From an uncultured Oscillibacter sp. (lineage in GTDB: Bacteria > Bacillota > Clostridia > Oscillospirales > Oscillospiraceae): 44,268 bases of DNA. The position numbers were made by a program, and so were the translations under genes. The DNA is taken from positions 1-44,268 of the forward strand of contig CAJTZL010000019.1 in the NCBI GenBank assembly GCA_910583695.1, in the 5' to 3' direction. Shown here in pieces: positions 8,128 to 15,833 of this stretch (its first letter is position 1; each line of letters starts with the position of its first letter). The notes beneath the pieces were generated by a model, which was not told where the DNA came from, made no database searches, and saw only the letters and a list, made by a program, of their open reading frames with translations.

Positions 8128-10038
8128 TCATTTCAGCGCCTCCACTTCCGCCAGCCAGACGGCGGCTTGCGCGTCCGAGGGCATCCGCCAGTCGCCCCGG
8201 GGAGAGAGTGACACGGTGCCGATCTTCGGCCCGTCGGGGAGGCAGTTCCGCTTGAACTGCTGGGTGAAGAAGCGCCGGTAGAAGGACTTCAGCCATTTCA
8301 GGAGGACCTCCCGGCTGTACTTCCGCCCCAGGGCGTACTGGGCCAGCCGGAAGATCTTCCCCGGGGCAAAGCCCCAGCGGATAACGTAGTACAAAAAGAA
8401 GTCGTGAAGCTCATAGGGCCCCACCAGATCCTCCGTCCGCTGGCTGATCTCCCCCTGGACGGCGGGCAGAAGCTCCGGGGACACCGGGGTGTCCAGAATG
8501 TCCTCCAGCACGTCGTGGAGCTCCGGCTCCTCCCCGTCCCGGGAGAGGTAGCCCACCAGATGCCGCACCAGCGTCTTGGGGATGGAGGCGTTGACTCCGT
8601 ACATGCTCATGTGGTCCCCGTTGTAGGTGCACCAGCCCAAGGCCAGCTCGCTGAGGTCCCCGGTGCCGATGACCAGACCGCCGTGCTCATTGGCGATGTC
8701 CATGAGCACCTGAGTCCGCTCCCGGGCCTGGGCGTTTTCGTAGGTGACGGAATGATCCTCCGGGTCGTGGCCGATGTCCCGGAAGTGACTGCGGACGCTC
8801 TGGGAGATGTCCACCGTCCGGAGGGCGGCCCCCATCTGCTCCGCCAGGAGAACGGCGTTGTTCCGCGTCCGGTCCGTGGTGCCGAAGCAGGGCATGGTGA
8901 CGGCGATGATGTCCGACAGGGGCCGGTCCATCATCTTCATGGCAAGGCCGGTGATCAGCACCGCCAGGGTGGAGTCCAGCCCGCCGGAGAGGCCCACCAC
9001 GGCGCACTTCGCCCCGGTGTGCTCCAGCCGCCGCTTGAGGCCCAGGGAGGCCAGGAGAAGAATCTCCCGGCACCGCGCGTCCCGGTCCTCCTTCCCCTCG
9101 GGGACGAAGGGCATGGGAGAGACGTGGCGGGTGAGCTTGGTTTTGCTCTGGGGCAGGAAGAAGACGGTGTAATCCCGCCGGTCCGCCTCCTCCTCCATGG
9201 CCTGGGTCCGGCGGCGCTCATAGCTCAGGCGCTGAACGTCGATTTCCGACACCAGCAGTCCCCCCTCGAAGCGGCGCTCCGCCAGCAAGGCCCCGTTTTC
9301 CGCAATCATCTGGTGGGCCCCAAACACCAGATCGGAGGTGGACTCCCCCGCCCCGGCGCTGGCGTAGACATAGCCGCAGAGGAGCTTGGCGCTCTGCATG
9401 GTCACCAGCTGGCGGCGGTAGGCGTCCTTCCCCACCACGTCGTTGCTGGCGGAGAGGTTGCCGATGATGGAGGCCCCCGCCTTGGCCATCCGGATAGAGG
9501 GGGAATCCGGGGACCAGAGGTCCTCACAGATTTCAAAGCCCAGGGTCAGCCCCGGCACATTCTGACAGTGGAAAATCTGCCTGGCCGCAAAGGGCACCGT
9601 CAGATGCCCGCAGAGGTCCACGTACTCCTCCTTTTCCGGAGCGGGGGCAAACCAGCGCTTTTCGGCAAACTCACCGTAGTTGGGAAGATGGGTTTTAGGC
9701 ACCACCCCCAGAATCTGTCCCTTTTGGATAATGGCCGCGCAGTTATAGAGCTTCTCCCTCACCCGCAGGGGCAGGCCCACCGCCGTCACCACCTCCAGGT
9801 TCCGGGTGGCCTCCAGCACGGTTTTCAGGGCCTCCTCCGCCTCCCGGAGGAGGGCGTCCTGATAAAAGAGGTCCCCGCAGGTGTAGCCTGTCAGGCCCAG
9901 CTCCGGCAGGACCAGGACCTTGACCCCCGCCTTCTCGGCGGAGCGCATCATGGTAAAGGTCTGTTCAGCGTTGTAGGCGCAGTCCGCCAGCCGCAGCTTG
10001 GGCGTGCCGCAGGCCACGGAAATAAACCCGTCCTTCAT
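8128..10038 (-). CDS. nadE: Glutamine-dependent NAD+ synthetase
   Basis: A 636-aa two-domain enzyme making NAD+ from deamido-NAD+ with glutamine as ammonia donor, the last step of NAD biosynthesis. Residues about 1-290 are a nitrilase-fold glutaminase with the Glu-Lys-Cys triad visible in LVLPELGLTGY, VPKTHLPNYGEF and GFEICEDLWSP. Residues about 320-636 are the N-type ATP pyrophosphatase synthetase domain with the P-loop VVGLSGGLDSTLAV and the GTGDLSELALGW motif. The length suits the glutamine-dependent class. The ATG at 10038 is preceded by AGGAGGT. It is the first gene of the minus-strand run down to 4174. Confidence 0.95.
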   Translation of the reverse strand: MKDGFISVACGTPKLRLADCAYNAEQTFTMMRSAEKAGVKVLVLPELGLTGYTCGDLFYQDALLREAEEALKTVLEATRNLEVVTAVGLPLRVREKLYNCAAIIQKGQILGVVPKTHLPNYGEFAEKRWFAPAPEKEEYVDLCGHLTVPFAARQIFHCQNVPGLTLGFEICEDLWSPDSPSIRMAKAGASIIGNLSASNDVVGKDAYRRQLVTMQSAKLLCGYVYASAGAGESTSDLVFGAHQMIAENGALLAERRFEGGLLVSEIDVQRLSYERRRTQAMEEEADRRDYTVFFLPQSKTKLTRHVSPMPFVPEGKEDRDARCREILLLASLGLKRRLEHTGAKCAVVGLSGGLDSTLAVLITGLAMKMMDRPLSDIIAVTMPCFGTTDRTRNNAVLLAEQMGAALRTVDISQSVRSHFRDIGHDPEDHSVTYENAQARERTQVLMDIANEHGGLVIGTGDLSELALGWCTYNGDHMSMYGVNASIPKTLVRHLVGYLSRDGEEPELHDVLEDILDTPVSPELLPAVQGEISQRTEDLVGPYELHDFFLYYVIRWGFAPGKIFRLAQYALGRKYSREVLLKWLKSFYRRFFTQQFKRNCLPDGPKIGTVSLSPRGDWRMPSDAQAAVWLAEVEALK

Positions 10039-10124
10039 GTTCCAAACCTCCTGTATGGGATTTTTGACAGGTCTATTCTATACTGTTTGTCCGGGTTTAT
10101 CAAGGGGGATGAAAGAAGGGGAGG

Positions 10125-10244
10125 TGTCCGCGCACGCATTTAATAACCGGGATATATCGTGTAGGGGCGGGGCTCTGTCCCCGCCTGTTTTCCTGCGGGC
10201 TTGACGGTTCCGGAGGACGGGGCGGGACAAAGCCCGCCCCCTAC
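10125..10244. repeat. GC-rich intergenic palindromic repeat (GTAGGGGC family, member a)
   Basis: The element reads GTGTCCGCGCACGCAT, then an ATAACCGGGAT segment, then GTAGGGGCGGGG at 10161, and closes with the inverted GCCCGCCCCCTAC at 10232-10244. A second copy follows at 10284. The two share the left flank as well as the inverted ends, so the repeated unit is longer than the palindrome. It lies in the 523-bp gap upstream of nadE, with no reading frame of note. Confidence 0.65.
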
Positions 10245-10283
10245 CATGAAATCTCTCAATGGGACGTTTCCGAAAACCGGGGG

Positions 10284-10393
10284 TGTCCTCTTGCGTTTTA
10301 TAACGGGGATGCGCCGTAGGGGCGGCAATCTGCCGCCCGTCCCTGGGAGAAACGGAGCTCTTGGGGAGGCGGGCGGATACTATCCGCCCCTAC
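10284..10393. repeat. GC-rich intergenic palindromic repeat (GTAGGGGC family, member b)
   Basis: Same layout as member a: GTGTCC, TTTTATAACGGGGAT, GTAGGGGCGGC at 10316, internal small hairpin, and the closing inverted TCCGCCCCTAC ending at 10393. Tandem, direct orientation relative to member a. The stem sequences differ from member a while the ends are kept. Confidence 0.65.
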
Positions 10394-10424
10394 AGGGTAA
10401 ATCCTCCTAACCGGCCATTCCCGA

Positions 10425-10453
10425 AAAAAGCGGGACGGCCTGAGGCCGTCCCG
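10425..10453 (-). terminator. Rho-independent terminator of the 228-aa gene
   Basis: A perfect 10-bp stem, CGGGACGGCC (10431-10440) and GGCCGTCCCG (10444-10453), with a 3-nt loop. On the minus strand it is followed directly by CTTTTTTCGG. It lies 109 nt after the stop of the minus-strand gene at 10562. Confidence 0.85.
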
Positions 10454-10561
10454 CCGGTTCGTTCTTGGAAAGGGTTTGCGTCTGCCTGGGGCTCTCCGCC
10501 GTCCGCCGGGCTTTCAGTCTGGAGAACGGGGAATTGCGGAAGACGAAACCGCCTGTAAGGT

Positions 10562-11248
10562 TCAAAGACCCGCTCCCTCTTCACACTTCCACAGCGCTTT
10601 CACCAGGTCCGCGACCTTCTGGCAGGAGTTGATCCGGTTGGTGATGGGAGAGAAGTTGTCAAACTTCTGGGTCCCGTCCTCGTTCTTCGCCCGGGCCATA
10701 TCGCTGCGCCAGCTATAGAGGGATTCCATCCAGTTGTCCAGATAGGCCAGAGGGTCTCCCCTCCAACTGTCCGCCTTCAGGCAGGCCCACAGTCCGTCCG
10801 CTCCAGGTCTCTGGCCGTAATACAGGTTCAGCAGCTCGTCTGTCAGCATGGACATATCGTACTGGACGAAGTTTCCATTCTCGTCCTCATAGCCGAAGGG
10901 GATAATATGGAAGTCAGCCCGGGTGCTCTGGAAGTCCTCCTCGGTAATGGCCCCCAGGGCCTCCAGCTCCTTGCAGAGGGCGGTCCACTCGTCCGGGGAA
11001 ACGTCCTTCTTCCCCGCCTCCATCCGGTCCAGCACGTCCCTGGACGCGGGGGTCAGCTTGTGGAGGAGGTCCCGCAGTCCCTCATCGGTTTTCGTCAGCT
11101 CCAGGACATCCACCGCCTGTTCCGGGGCGGCGGCGCTTGCGGCGCTTTTCAGCTGGTCCAGAAAACTGGTCCCGGCCTTCCGGCCCCCCGCCGGGGAGGT
11201 CCCCCTTGCCCGGTTTGTGAAAACCGAATCGTAGCCTTGTAGCCTCAT
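10562..11248 (-). CDS. Uncharacterised protein, 228 aa
   Basis: Not recognised as a named family. It opens MRLQGYDSVFTNRARG, has no signal peptide or membrane segment, and looks soluble and helical, with an Ala-rich stretch (about 35-43) and an acidic middle (VSPDEWTALCKELEALG). The C-terminal half is rich in Trp/Tyr (YLDNWMESLYSWRSDM). The start at 11248 was chosen because AAGGAGA lies 9 nt upstream; a longer frame to 11374 would run over the rnhA terminator. It is flanked by terminators on both sides and is probably a single-gene unit. Confidence 0.7.
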   Translation of the reverse strand: MRLQGYDSVFTNRARGTSPAGGRKAGTSFLDQLKSAASAAAPEQAVDVLELTKTDEGLRDLLHKLTPASRDVLDRMEAGKKDVSPDEWTALCKELEALGAITEEDFQSTRADFHIIPFGYEDENGNFVQYDMSMLTDELLNLYYGQRPGADGLWACLKADSWRGDPLAYLDNWMESLYSWRSDMARAKNEDGTQKFDNFSPITNRINSCQKVADLVKALWKCEEGAGL

Positions 11249-11350
11249 GCTTGCGTGTCTCCTTTTTTCGTACTCCCTTACCATAAATTTGTATTCCTTT
11301 ACAAATATGCTATCGGCAGGGACCCGGCGTTTGATAAGAGGACGCTTCCC

Positions 11351-11389
11351 GAAAAAACGAAAAACGGACCGCATTTTGCGGCCCGTTTT
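11351..11389 (-). terminator. Rho-independent terminator after rnhA
   Basis: AAAACGGACCGCA (11361-11373) pairs with TGCGGCCCGTTTT (11377-11389), 13 bp with one mismatch. On the minus strand it is followed by CGTTTTTTCGG. It lies 129 nt after the rnhA stop. Confidence 0.8.
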
Positions 11390-11517
11390 CCGTGTGTGTT
11401 TATTTTAGGAGGGAGAAAACGCATCGGGCTGGGAGTACCCTTTGCTGATGCTTACTGTACCCAAAACTTTTTGCAAAATTATGAGGTCCCTGTAAACAGT
11501 TTATGAATGTTGGAAAT

Positions 11518-11955
11518 TTATCGGAATTTCCGGCTCTCCGCCACGGCCATTTCGTCGCAGCGGTTGTTGAACTCGTTTTCCGCGTGGCCCTTTACCCAGT
11601 GGTAGCGCAGGGTATGTGTCTCCTCCAGCTCCAGGAGGCGCTCCCAGAGGTCCGGGTTCAGGGCGGGCTTTTTGTCGCTCTTCACCCAGCCCCTGGCCCG
11701 CCAGCCCCTGGCCCAGCCCTTGCTGAGCCCGTCGATGACGTATTTGCTGTCGGACCACAGCTCCACCACGCAGGGCTCCCGCAGGGCCTCCAGGGCGGTG
11801 ATGACGGCGGTAAGCTCCATGCGGTTGTTGGTGGTCCGGGCCTCGCCGCCGGAGAGCTCCTTTTTGTGCTCCCCGTACATCAAAATGGCCCCCCAGCCCC
11901 CGGGGCCGGGGTTGCCGGAGCAGGCCCCGTCGGTGTAGATGGTGACGGTTTTCAT
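11518..11955 (-). CDS. rnhA: Ribonuclease HI
   Basis: A 145-aa protein of normal length for RNase HI, which cuts the RNA strand of RNA-DNA hybrids such as R-loops and primer remnants. The four acidic catalytic residues are visible: D in IYTDGACSGNPGPGGWG, E in TNNRMELTAVI, D in LWSDSKYVIDG, and D in FNNRCDEMA, plus the catalytic-loop His in WVKGHAENE. The ATG at 11955 follows GGAAGGAAAATC. It lies 15 bp after the yafQ-like toxin gene on the same strand and may be read from the same promoter. Confidence 0.95.
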   Translation of the reverse strand: MKTVTIYTDGACSGNPGPGGWGAILMYGEHKKELSGGEARTTNNRMELTAVITALEALREPCVVELWSDSKYVIDGLSKGWARGWRARGWVKSDKKPALNPDLWERLLELEETHTLRYHWVKGHAENEFNNRCDEMAVAESRKFR

Positions 11956-11970
11956 GATTTTCCTTCCCTT

Positions 11971-12243
11971 TCAAAAGAGGTCGCTGTGGGTTCCGGTCCT
12001 GGTGAGAATCAAAATCAGCTCCTCGTCGTAAATCTGATAGACCAGCAGCCAGTCCGGCGTAATGTGGCATTCCCGGCAGCCCTTGTAGTCCCCGGTGAGG
12101 GCGTGGTCCTTGTACTTGGGGGGCAGAGGTTCCCGCTTCGCCAAAAGTTCAATGACGGTTTCCATAAATTGAATATGATAACCCCGCCTTACCACCCGTT
12201 TATAGTCCTTTTTAAACTCCCGCCCGTATCTAATCGTCAGCAT
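11971..12243 (-). CDS. yafQ: YafQ/RelE-family mRNA interferase toxin
   Basis: A 90-aa protein, the usual length of YafQ toxins, which cut mRNA on the ribosome. It opens LTIRYGREFKKDYKRVVRRG and contains LPPKYKDHALTGDYKGCRECH, the conserved YafQ H-x-L-x-G-x-Y-x-G-x-R-E-C-H signature, then a Tyr/Leu strand and the terminal RTGTHSDLF that carries the catalytic His. Its start overlaps the antitoxin's end by 14 bp with GGAGGA upstream, a typical coupled toxin-antitoxin layout. All expected residues look intact, so the toxin should be active. Confidence 0.92.
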   Translation of the reverse strand: MLTIRYGREFKKDYKRVVRRGYHIQFMETVIELLAKREPLPPKYKDHALTGDYKGCRECHITPDWLLVYQIYDEELILILTRTGTHSDLF

Positions 12244-12502
12244 TTAAATCCTCCATCAACTCTTGAACAGAGGAAAATCCCTTGCTGAGCCCGATGCCCT
12301 TTTGCGCGCGTTCGATTGCCCGCCGGGTCTCCTCGTTGGGGATGTCCCCGCCCACCTCGAAGGGAATCCGGTTTTCCCGGACGGTCTTTTTGGCGAAGAT
12401 GTTAAACGCCGTGGTCATGCTCATGCCCACGTCCGCGCAGAAGGCTTCGAACTGCTTTTTCAGCTCCGTGTCCATGCGGATGTTGATGTTGGTCTGTGCC
12501 AT
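12230..12502 (-). CDS. dinJ: RelB/DinJ-family antitoxin
   Basis: A 90-aa antitoxin. Residues 1-50 form a ribbon-helix-helix DNA-binding domain (TNINIRMDTELKKQFEAFC ... MSMTTAFNIFAKKTV) as in DinJ/RelB; the C-terminal part (GIGLSKGFSSVQELMEDL) would wrap the toxin. The start at 12502 has AAAGGGGTG upstream, and the promoter at 12533-12561 places the transcript start just before it, ruling out the longer upstream frame. In this family the antitoxin alone and the complex repress their own promoter. Confidence 0.92.
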   Translation of the reverse strand: MAQTNINIRMDTELKKQFEAFCADVGMSMTTAFNIFAKKTVRENRIPFEVGGDIPNEETRRAIERAQKGIGLSKGFSSVQELMEDLNADD

Positions 12503-12532
12503 GTGAAACACCCCTTTCCATTCATACGACAT

Positions 12533-12561
12533 ATTGTATATAAATTTACATACAATGTCAA
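12533..12561 (-). promoter_or_regulatory. dinJ-yafQ promoter with embedded palindromic operator
   Basis: On the minus strand TTGACA (12561-12556) and TACAAT (12538-12533) are spaced 17 bp apart. The spacer and -10 contain a near-perfect palindrome, TTGTATGTAAATTTATATAC AA (one mismatched pair), placing a likely DinJ operator directly over the promoter. This stretch is strikingly AT-rich against its surroundings. Confidence 0.85.
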
Positions 12562-12575
12562 CTAATCTCAAGAAA

Positions 12576-12604
12576 ACAGGCAGGACGCAGAGATGCGTCC
12601 TGCC
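12576..12604 (-). terminator. Rho-independent terminator upstream of dinJ
   Basis: A perfect 11-bp stem, GGCAGGACGCA (12579-12589) and TGCGTCCTGCC (12594-12604), 4-nt loop. On the minus strand it is followed by TGTTTTCTTG. It would end transcription arriving from the gyrA/DIP1984 side just before the dinJ promoter. Confidence 0.8.
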
Positions 12605-12689
12605 TTTCGTCCTATTTCCCCAAACCCGCCCGCGCGAAACCGGCGTCCGGTTGTCATAAAAAAGCGTAAGGGTACGGTTGTCATCATGC

Positions 12690-12770
12690 CGGGCCTCACA
12701 AAAACACCGGGATTCGAACCCGAGACAGGGGCCCCGCCCGTCAACCATGAAGCTGCCGAAAGGGCAGTGT
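12690..12770 (-). pseudogene. Possible tRNA 3' remnant
   Basis: On the minus strand, TCGGGTTCGAATCCCGG gives a good T-arm (5-bp stem, 7-nt loop). The following bases TGTTTTT would be an acceptor strand, but no matching 5' strand, D-arm or CCA is found at the right distance. This looks like a broken tRNA or an attachment-site scar rather than a working gene. Confidence 0.3.
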
Positions 12771-12824
12771 TCGCCTGATCGCTCCGGCGCGGAGCCGACG
12801 CCCGCTTTTCGCGCATCCAAACAG

Positions 12825-13280
12825 TTACAGCAGCTCCGTGGTCCAGTTCTTCTCCTGGATAGCCTCCTCCAATTCCCGCAGCTCCTTGGACAAACCATCC
12901 ACCGTTTTTTGCAGTGCCCGGACGTTCACGGCGCTTTTCACCTTAATCTCGCCGGCGGTGCGGCGGCGGACCAGGGCGCTGGCGTTTTCCAGGAAGTTCC
13001 GCAGAATCCCCAGCTTTCCCTTCAGGCAGTCCCGCCGGGCCAGGAGGTCCGAAAGGGTCCTGCCGTCCTCCGTCCGGGCGGCGGAGTTCGTGCGGTTGAT
13101 GGCGGAGATCAGCTCCTCCAGCCGGGCGTAATCCTCCTCCAGCTCCCGGAGCAGCTCCTCCGGATCCTCGGCGGGCTGCTCCCCCTCCTGGACCTGGGCG
13201 TTGTTATACAGCCGGTTCTCCAGCTGGCGGATCCTCGTTTGCAGCTCGGCCCGCTGGGAAAGGGCGTTTGCAAGTTTCAT
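12825..13280 (-). CDS. DIP1984 family protein
   Basis: A 151-aa, almost entirely helical cytoplasmic protein, MKLANALSQRAELQTRI followed by heptad-rich stretches (IRQLENRLYNN; LEEDYARLEELISAINRTN) and a conserved core NSAARTEDGRTLSDLLARRD. This is the DIP1984/septicolysin-like family, which has no agreed biochemical role; the toxin-like name has little support. The ATG at 13280 comes 4 nt after the gyrA stop and its ribosome binding site is inside gyrA, so it is the last gene of the dnaN-gyrA cluster. Confidence 0.85.
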   Translation of the reverse strand: MKLANALSQRAELQTRIRQLENRLYNNAQVQEGEQPAEDPEELLRELEEDYARLEELISAINRTNSAARTEDGRTLSDLLARRDCLKGKLGILRNFLENASALVRRRTAGEIKVKSAVNVRALQKTVDGLSKELRELEEAIQEKNWTTELL

Positions 13281-13284
13281 CCCT

Positions 13285-15807
13285 TCAGGACTCCTTTCCT
13301 TCGTCCGGCGGGCTCTCCACGGGCGCTTCCTCCGCCGTTTCCTCCCGTCCCGCCAGGGCCATGGAGATCACCCGGTCTCCCTCTTCCTTGAACCGCATGA
13401 CGATGACCCCCTGGGTGGAGCGGCCGCACTGCTTGATGGCCTCCACTGGCGTGCGAATCAAGATGCCCGCCTCCGTCACCAGCAGCAGATCCTCGGACCC
13501 GTCCACCACCTTGATGCCGACCACCCGGCCGGTTTTCTCCGTCAGCATGTAGTTCTTGATGCCGTAGGCGTTCCGCTTGGTGATCCGGTATTCCTCCACG
13601 GGAGTCCGCTTGCCGTAACCCTTTTCCGTGATGGAGAGAACGTCCTTCCCCCCCTGGGCCCGGGCGGCGCCCACCACGTAGTCTCCCTCCCGGAGCTTGA
13701 TGCCCAGGACGCCCACGGCGATTCGGCCCATGGGCCGAACCTCCTCCTCCGGGAAGCAGACGGCCATGCCGTCATGGGTGGCAATGAGGATATTCTGCTC
13801 CCCGTCGGTCTCCCGGACGGTGATGAGCCGGTCGTCCTCCGCCATGCTCAGAGCCCGGATGCCGTTGTTGCGCAGATTTTTCAGGCTGTCCGCCGGAAGG
13901 CGCTTCACAACGCCCCTCCGTGTTACCATGAAGAGGAAGCGGTCCGGGTCCTCCAGGGACCGGGTGTGGACCATGGTCTGGACCCGCTCGCCCTGCTCCA
14001 CCTGAAGGATGTTCACAATATTGGTCCCCTTGGCAGTCTTACCGGAGACGGGAATCTGATAGCCCTTCTTCCGGTAGACCTTGCCGGTGTCCGTGAAGAA
14101 GAGGATATAGTCGTGAGTGGAGGCGGTGAATACGTCCGCCACCGCATCCTCCTCCCGGGTGGTGATGCCCTTCTTTCCCATGCCGCCCTTGGACTGGGCG
14201 GTGTACTCGCTGACGGGGGTCCGCTTGATATAGCCCGCCTGGGTCAGGGTGAAGACGCACTGCTCCTCCTCAATCAGGTCCTCGATGTCGATTTCGTCCT
14301 CCACGTCCTGGATTTCCGTCACCCGCTCGTCGCCATATTTGTCCGCGACGGCGGTGAGCTCCTCTTTCAGAATCCGGCGGACCAGGGTCTCGTCGGAGAG
14401 GACCTTGTTGAAGTATTCGATACGCTCCTCCAGCTCCTTGTACTCGCTTTCCAGCTTCTCCCGGTTTAAGCCCTGGAGGGAGATCATCCGCATGTCGCAG
14501 ATAGCCTGAGCCTGGACGTCGTCCAGGCCGAAACGGACCATCAGGTTTTCCTTGGCGTTGTCATAGCTGCTGCGGATGACTTTGATGACTTCGTCAATGT
14601 GGTCCTGGGCAATCAGCAGGCCCTCCAGCAGATGGGCCCGCTCCTGAGCCTTTTTCAGGTCGAACCGAGTGCGGCGGACGATAACCTGCTCCTGATGGGC
14701 AATGTACTCATCCAGGATGTGCCGCAGTCCCAGAATCTTGGGCTGGAGCTTGCCGTCCGTCTCCACCAGGGCCAGCATGTTGATGGCGAAGGTGGTCTGG
14801 AGCTGGGTCTGGGCAAAGAGGCGGTTCAAAACCACCTGGGGGTTGGCGTCCCGCTTCAGCTCGATGACGATGCGCATGCCGTTTCGGTCGGACTCGTCCT
14901 GGATGTTGGAGATGCCCTCCAGGCGCTTGTCCTCCACCTGGTCCGCCATGTTTTTGATGAGCATCCGCTTGTTGACCTGATAGGGGATTTCCGTGATGAT
15001 GATGCGGGTCCGGTTCTGGCCGAACTCCTCAAACTCGTGCCGCGCCCGGATGGTCACGCGGCCCCTGCCTGTGGCGTAGGCCGCCCGGATGCCGGACCGG
15101 CCCATGATGATGCCCCGGGTGGGGAAGTCCGGGCCCTCCATGTGGCCCATCAGGTCCGTCAGGGTGGCGTTGGGGTCGTCCAGCACGCAGATGACGGCCC
15201 CGATGACCTCCCGGAGGTTGTGGGGCGGGATATTGGTGGCCATGCCCACGGCGATGCCGGAGGAGCCGTTCACCAGGAGGTTGGGAAACCGGGAGGGCAG
15301 AACCTTGGGCTCCTTCCTCGTCTCGTCGAAGTTGGGGTCCCAGTCCACGGTTTCCTTCTCGATCTCCCGGAGCATCTCCTCGGAGATTCTGGCAAGCCTT
15401 GCTTCGGTGTACCGGTAGGCCGCCGGGGGATCGCCGTCCACGGAGCCGAAATTTCCGTGGCCGTCGATGAGCATATAGCGCATGGAGAAGTCCTGGGCCA
15501 GACGGACCAGGGCATCGTACACCGACTGGTCGCCGTGGGGGTGGTAGCGGCCCAGCACATCGCCCACGGCGGTGGCGCACTTTCGGAAGGGCTTGTCGTG
15601 GGTCAGGTTGTCCTCGTACATGGCGTAGAGAATCCGCCGGTGGACGGGCTTGAGGCCGTCCCGCACGTCGGGCAGGGCCCGGCCCACAATGACGCTCATG
15701 GCGTAGTCGATATAGGATTTCTCCATCTCCGGCACCAGGGGGGACTCGACAATCTTCTGGTTCGGAAACCGGATTTCCTCGGGGTCGTATTGGGGTTTCT
15801 TACTCAT
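13285..15807 (-). CDS. gyrA: DNA gyrase subunit A
   Basis: An 840-aa type IIA topoisomerase subunit that cuts and rejoins DNA during negative supercoiling, acting as GyrA2GyrB2. The winged-helix/tower part includes ALPDVRDGLKPVHRRILYAM and the catalytic Tyr133 in AAYRYTEARL. The six-bladed C-terminal wrapping domain begins after about residue 510. Two oddities: the quinolone-determining helix reads HPHGDQSVYDALV, with Gln94 where E. coli has Ser83; and the GyrA box reads QSKGGMGKKG instead of the canonical QRRGGKG. The acidic tail ends EEAPVESPPDEGKES. It lies 26 bp after a lipoprotein gene that separates it from gyrB. Confidence 0.97.
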   Translation of the reverse strand: MSKKPQYDPEEIRFPNQKIVESPLVPEMEKSYIDYAMSVIVGRALPDVRDGLKPVHRRILYAMYEDNLTHDKPFRKCATAVGDVLGRYHPHGDQSVYDALVRLAQDFSMRYMLIDGHGNFGSVDGDPPAAYRYTEARLARISEEMLREIEKETVDWDPNFDETRKEPKVLPSRFPNLLVNGSSGIAVGMATNIPPHNLREVIGAVICVLDDPNATLTDLMGHMEGPDFPTRGIIMGRSGIRAAYATGRGRVTIRARHEFEEFGQNRTRIIITEIPYQVNKRMLIKNMADQVEDKRLEGISNIQDESDRNGMRIVIELKRDANPQVVLNRLFAQTQLQTTFAINMLALVETDGKLQPKILGLRHILDEYIAHQEQVIVRRTRFDLKKAQERAHLLEGLLIAQDHIDEVIKVIRSSYDNAKENLMVRFGLDDVQAQAICDMRMISLQGLNREKLESEYKELEERIEYFNKVLSDETLVRRILKEELTAVADKYGDERVTEIQDVEDEIDIEDLIEEEQCVFTLTQAGYIKRTPVSEYTAQSKGGMGKKGITTREEDAVADVFTASTHDYILFFTDTGKVYRKKGYQIPVSGKTAKGTNIVNILQVEQGERVQTMVHTRSLEDPDRFLFMVTRRGVVKRLPADSLKNLRNNGIRALSMAEDDRLITVRETDGEQNILIATHDGMAVCFPEEEVRPMGRIAVGVLGIKLREGDYVVGAARAQGGKDVLSITEKGYGKRTPVEEYRITKRNAYGIKNYMLTEKTGRVVGIKVVDGSEDLLLVTEAGILIRTPVEAIKQCGRSTQGVIVMRFKEEGDRVISMALAGREETAEEAPVESPPDEGKES

Positions 15808-15833
15808 CTGCTGTTACCCAGCCTTTCCTTAGA

